Below, in pieces: positions 63,907 to 64,000 of a stretch of DNA of 64,000 nt. The position numbers were made by a program, and so were the translations under genes. The notes under the pieces are model-generated. The model was not told the origin of the DNA, made no database searches, and saw nothing but the letters and a program-made list of their open reading frames with translations. Numbering within the stretch: position 1 is the stretch's first letter; every line of letters begins with the position of its first letter. The stretch is from NCBI GenBank assembly GCA_000151295.1, contig GG745353.1:415896-479895 (forward strand). The letters run 5' to 3'. This stretch comes from Allomyces macrogynus ATCC 38327 (lineage: Eukaryota; Blastocladiomycota; Blastocladiomycetes; Blastocladiales; Blastocladiaceae).

Positions 63907-64000
63907 TACTCCCCCGCGACCTACACCGCGCACTTTCCCTCTCTCCAACACGAACACGCGGCCTTCGCGCGACAACTGCGCACGTTCCACATCCTCTCCT

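Overview
The window looks like a gene-dense, GC-rich contig from a flagellated (zoosporic) early-diverging fungus. Blastocladiomycota, an Allomyces-like organism, is my best inference. The grounds are: protein genes cut by many short GT-AG introns (mostly 63-130 nt, donor usually GTACGT or GTATGT); fungal-type genes (a StuA-type APSES factor, cytochrome c peroxidase, arginase, a Ste7/MEK-type kinase, a Ctk2/cyclin-K-like cyclin); and a CDK20/CCRK-type kinase, a family tied to cilia in other eukaryotes. Long polyQ and polyA tracts are common. One 100-base N gap lies at 11455-11554. I saw no convincing rRNA, tRNA or CRISPR array.

Layout. 1-4.6 kb: an unstable zone with two diverged, inverted copies of an unknown coiled-coil gene, a duplicated non-coding-looking gene fragment and a patch of CpG-poor DNA. 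4.75-10.8 kb: housekeeping genes (SPOUT1 methyltransferase, cytochrome c peroxidase, RPB11, a MAP kinase kinase). 11.6-16.9 kb: a divergent pair, a NAK-family kinase fused to an ANTH domain (-) and a CDK20-like kinase (+). 17.1-26.3 kb: an unknown protein, a TTD14-like P-loop/CYTH-like protein, ketopantoate hydroxymethyltransferase (PanB), complex I subunit NDUFS4 and an APSES factor. 26.3-29.9 kb: a long gene-poor stretch. 29.9-40.8 kb: arginase, a very large polyQ cyclin, an unknown basic protein and a cyclin K/Ctk2-like cyclin.

41.2-54.7 kb is a head-to-tail array of five cytochrome P450 genes on the minus strand, with a NIF3 gene inserted between copies 4 and 5. The five share the same intron positions and nearly identical internal exon lengths (212 and 745 nt), so they are tandem duplicates. 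Copies 1, 2 and 4 look intact. Copy 3 is a pseudogene with three frameshifts and a nonsense codon. Copy 5 has a mutated splice donor and a shifted N-terminus. Their sequences resemble the mitochondrial P450 clan and most begin with a presequence-like N-terminus.

54.9-59.5 kb holds a 14-bp minisatellite followed by about 4.1 kb that is almost without CpG and rich in TpG/CpA. It contains a broken Tc1/mariner-like DDE transposase, and looks like a transposon graveyard decayed by deamination of methylated cytosine. 60.1-62.2 kb is a choline-transporter-like (CTL/Pns1) membrane protein. The window ends in a low-complexity hypothetical ORF.

Exon coordinates were deduced by eye from splice consensus, frame conservation and remembered family conservation, not from transcripts.
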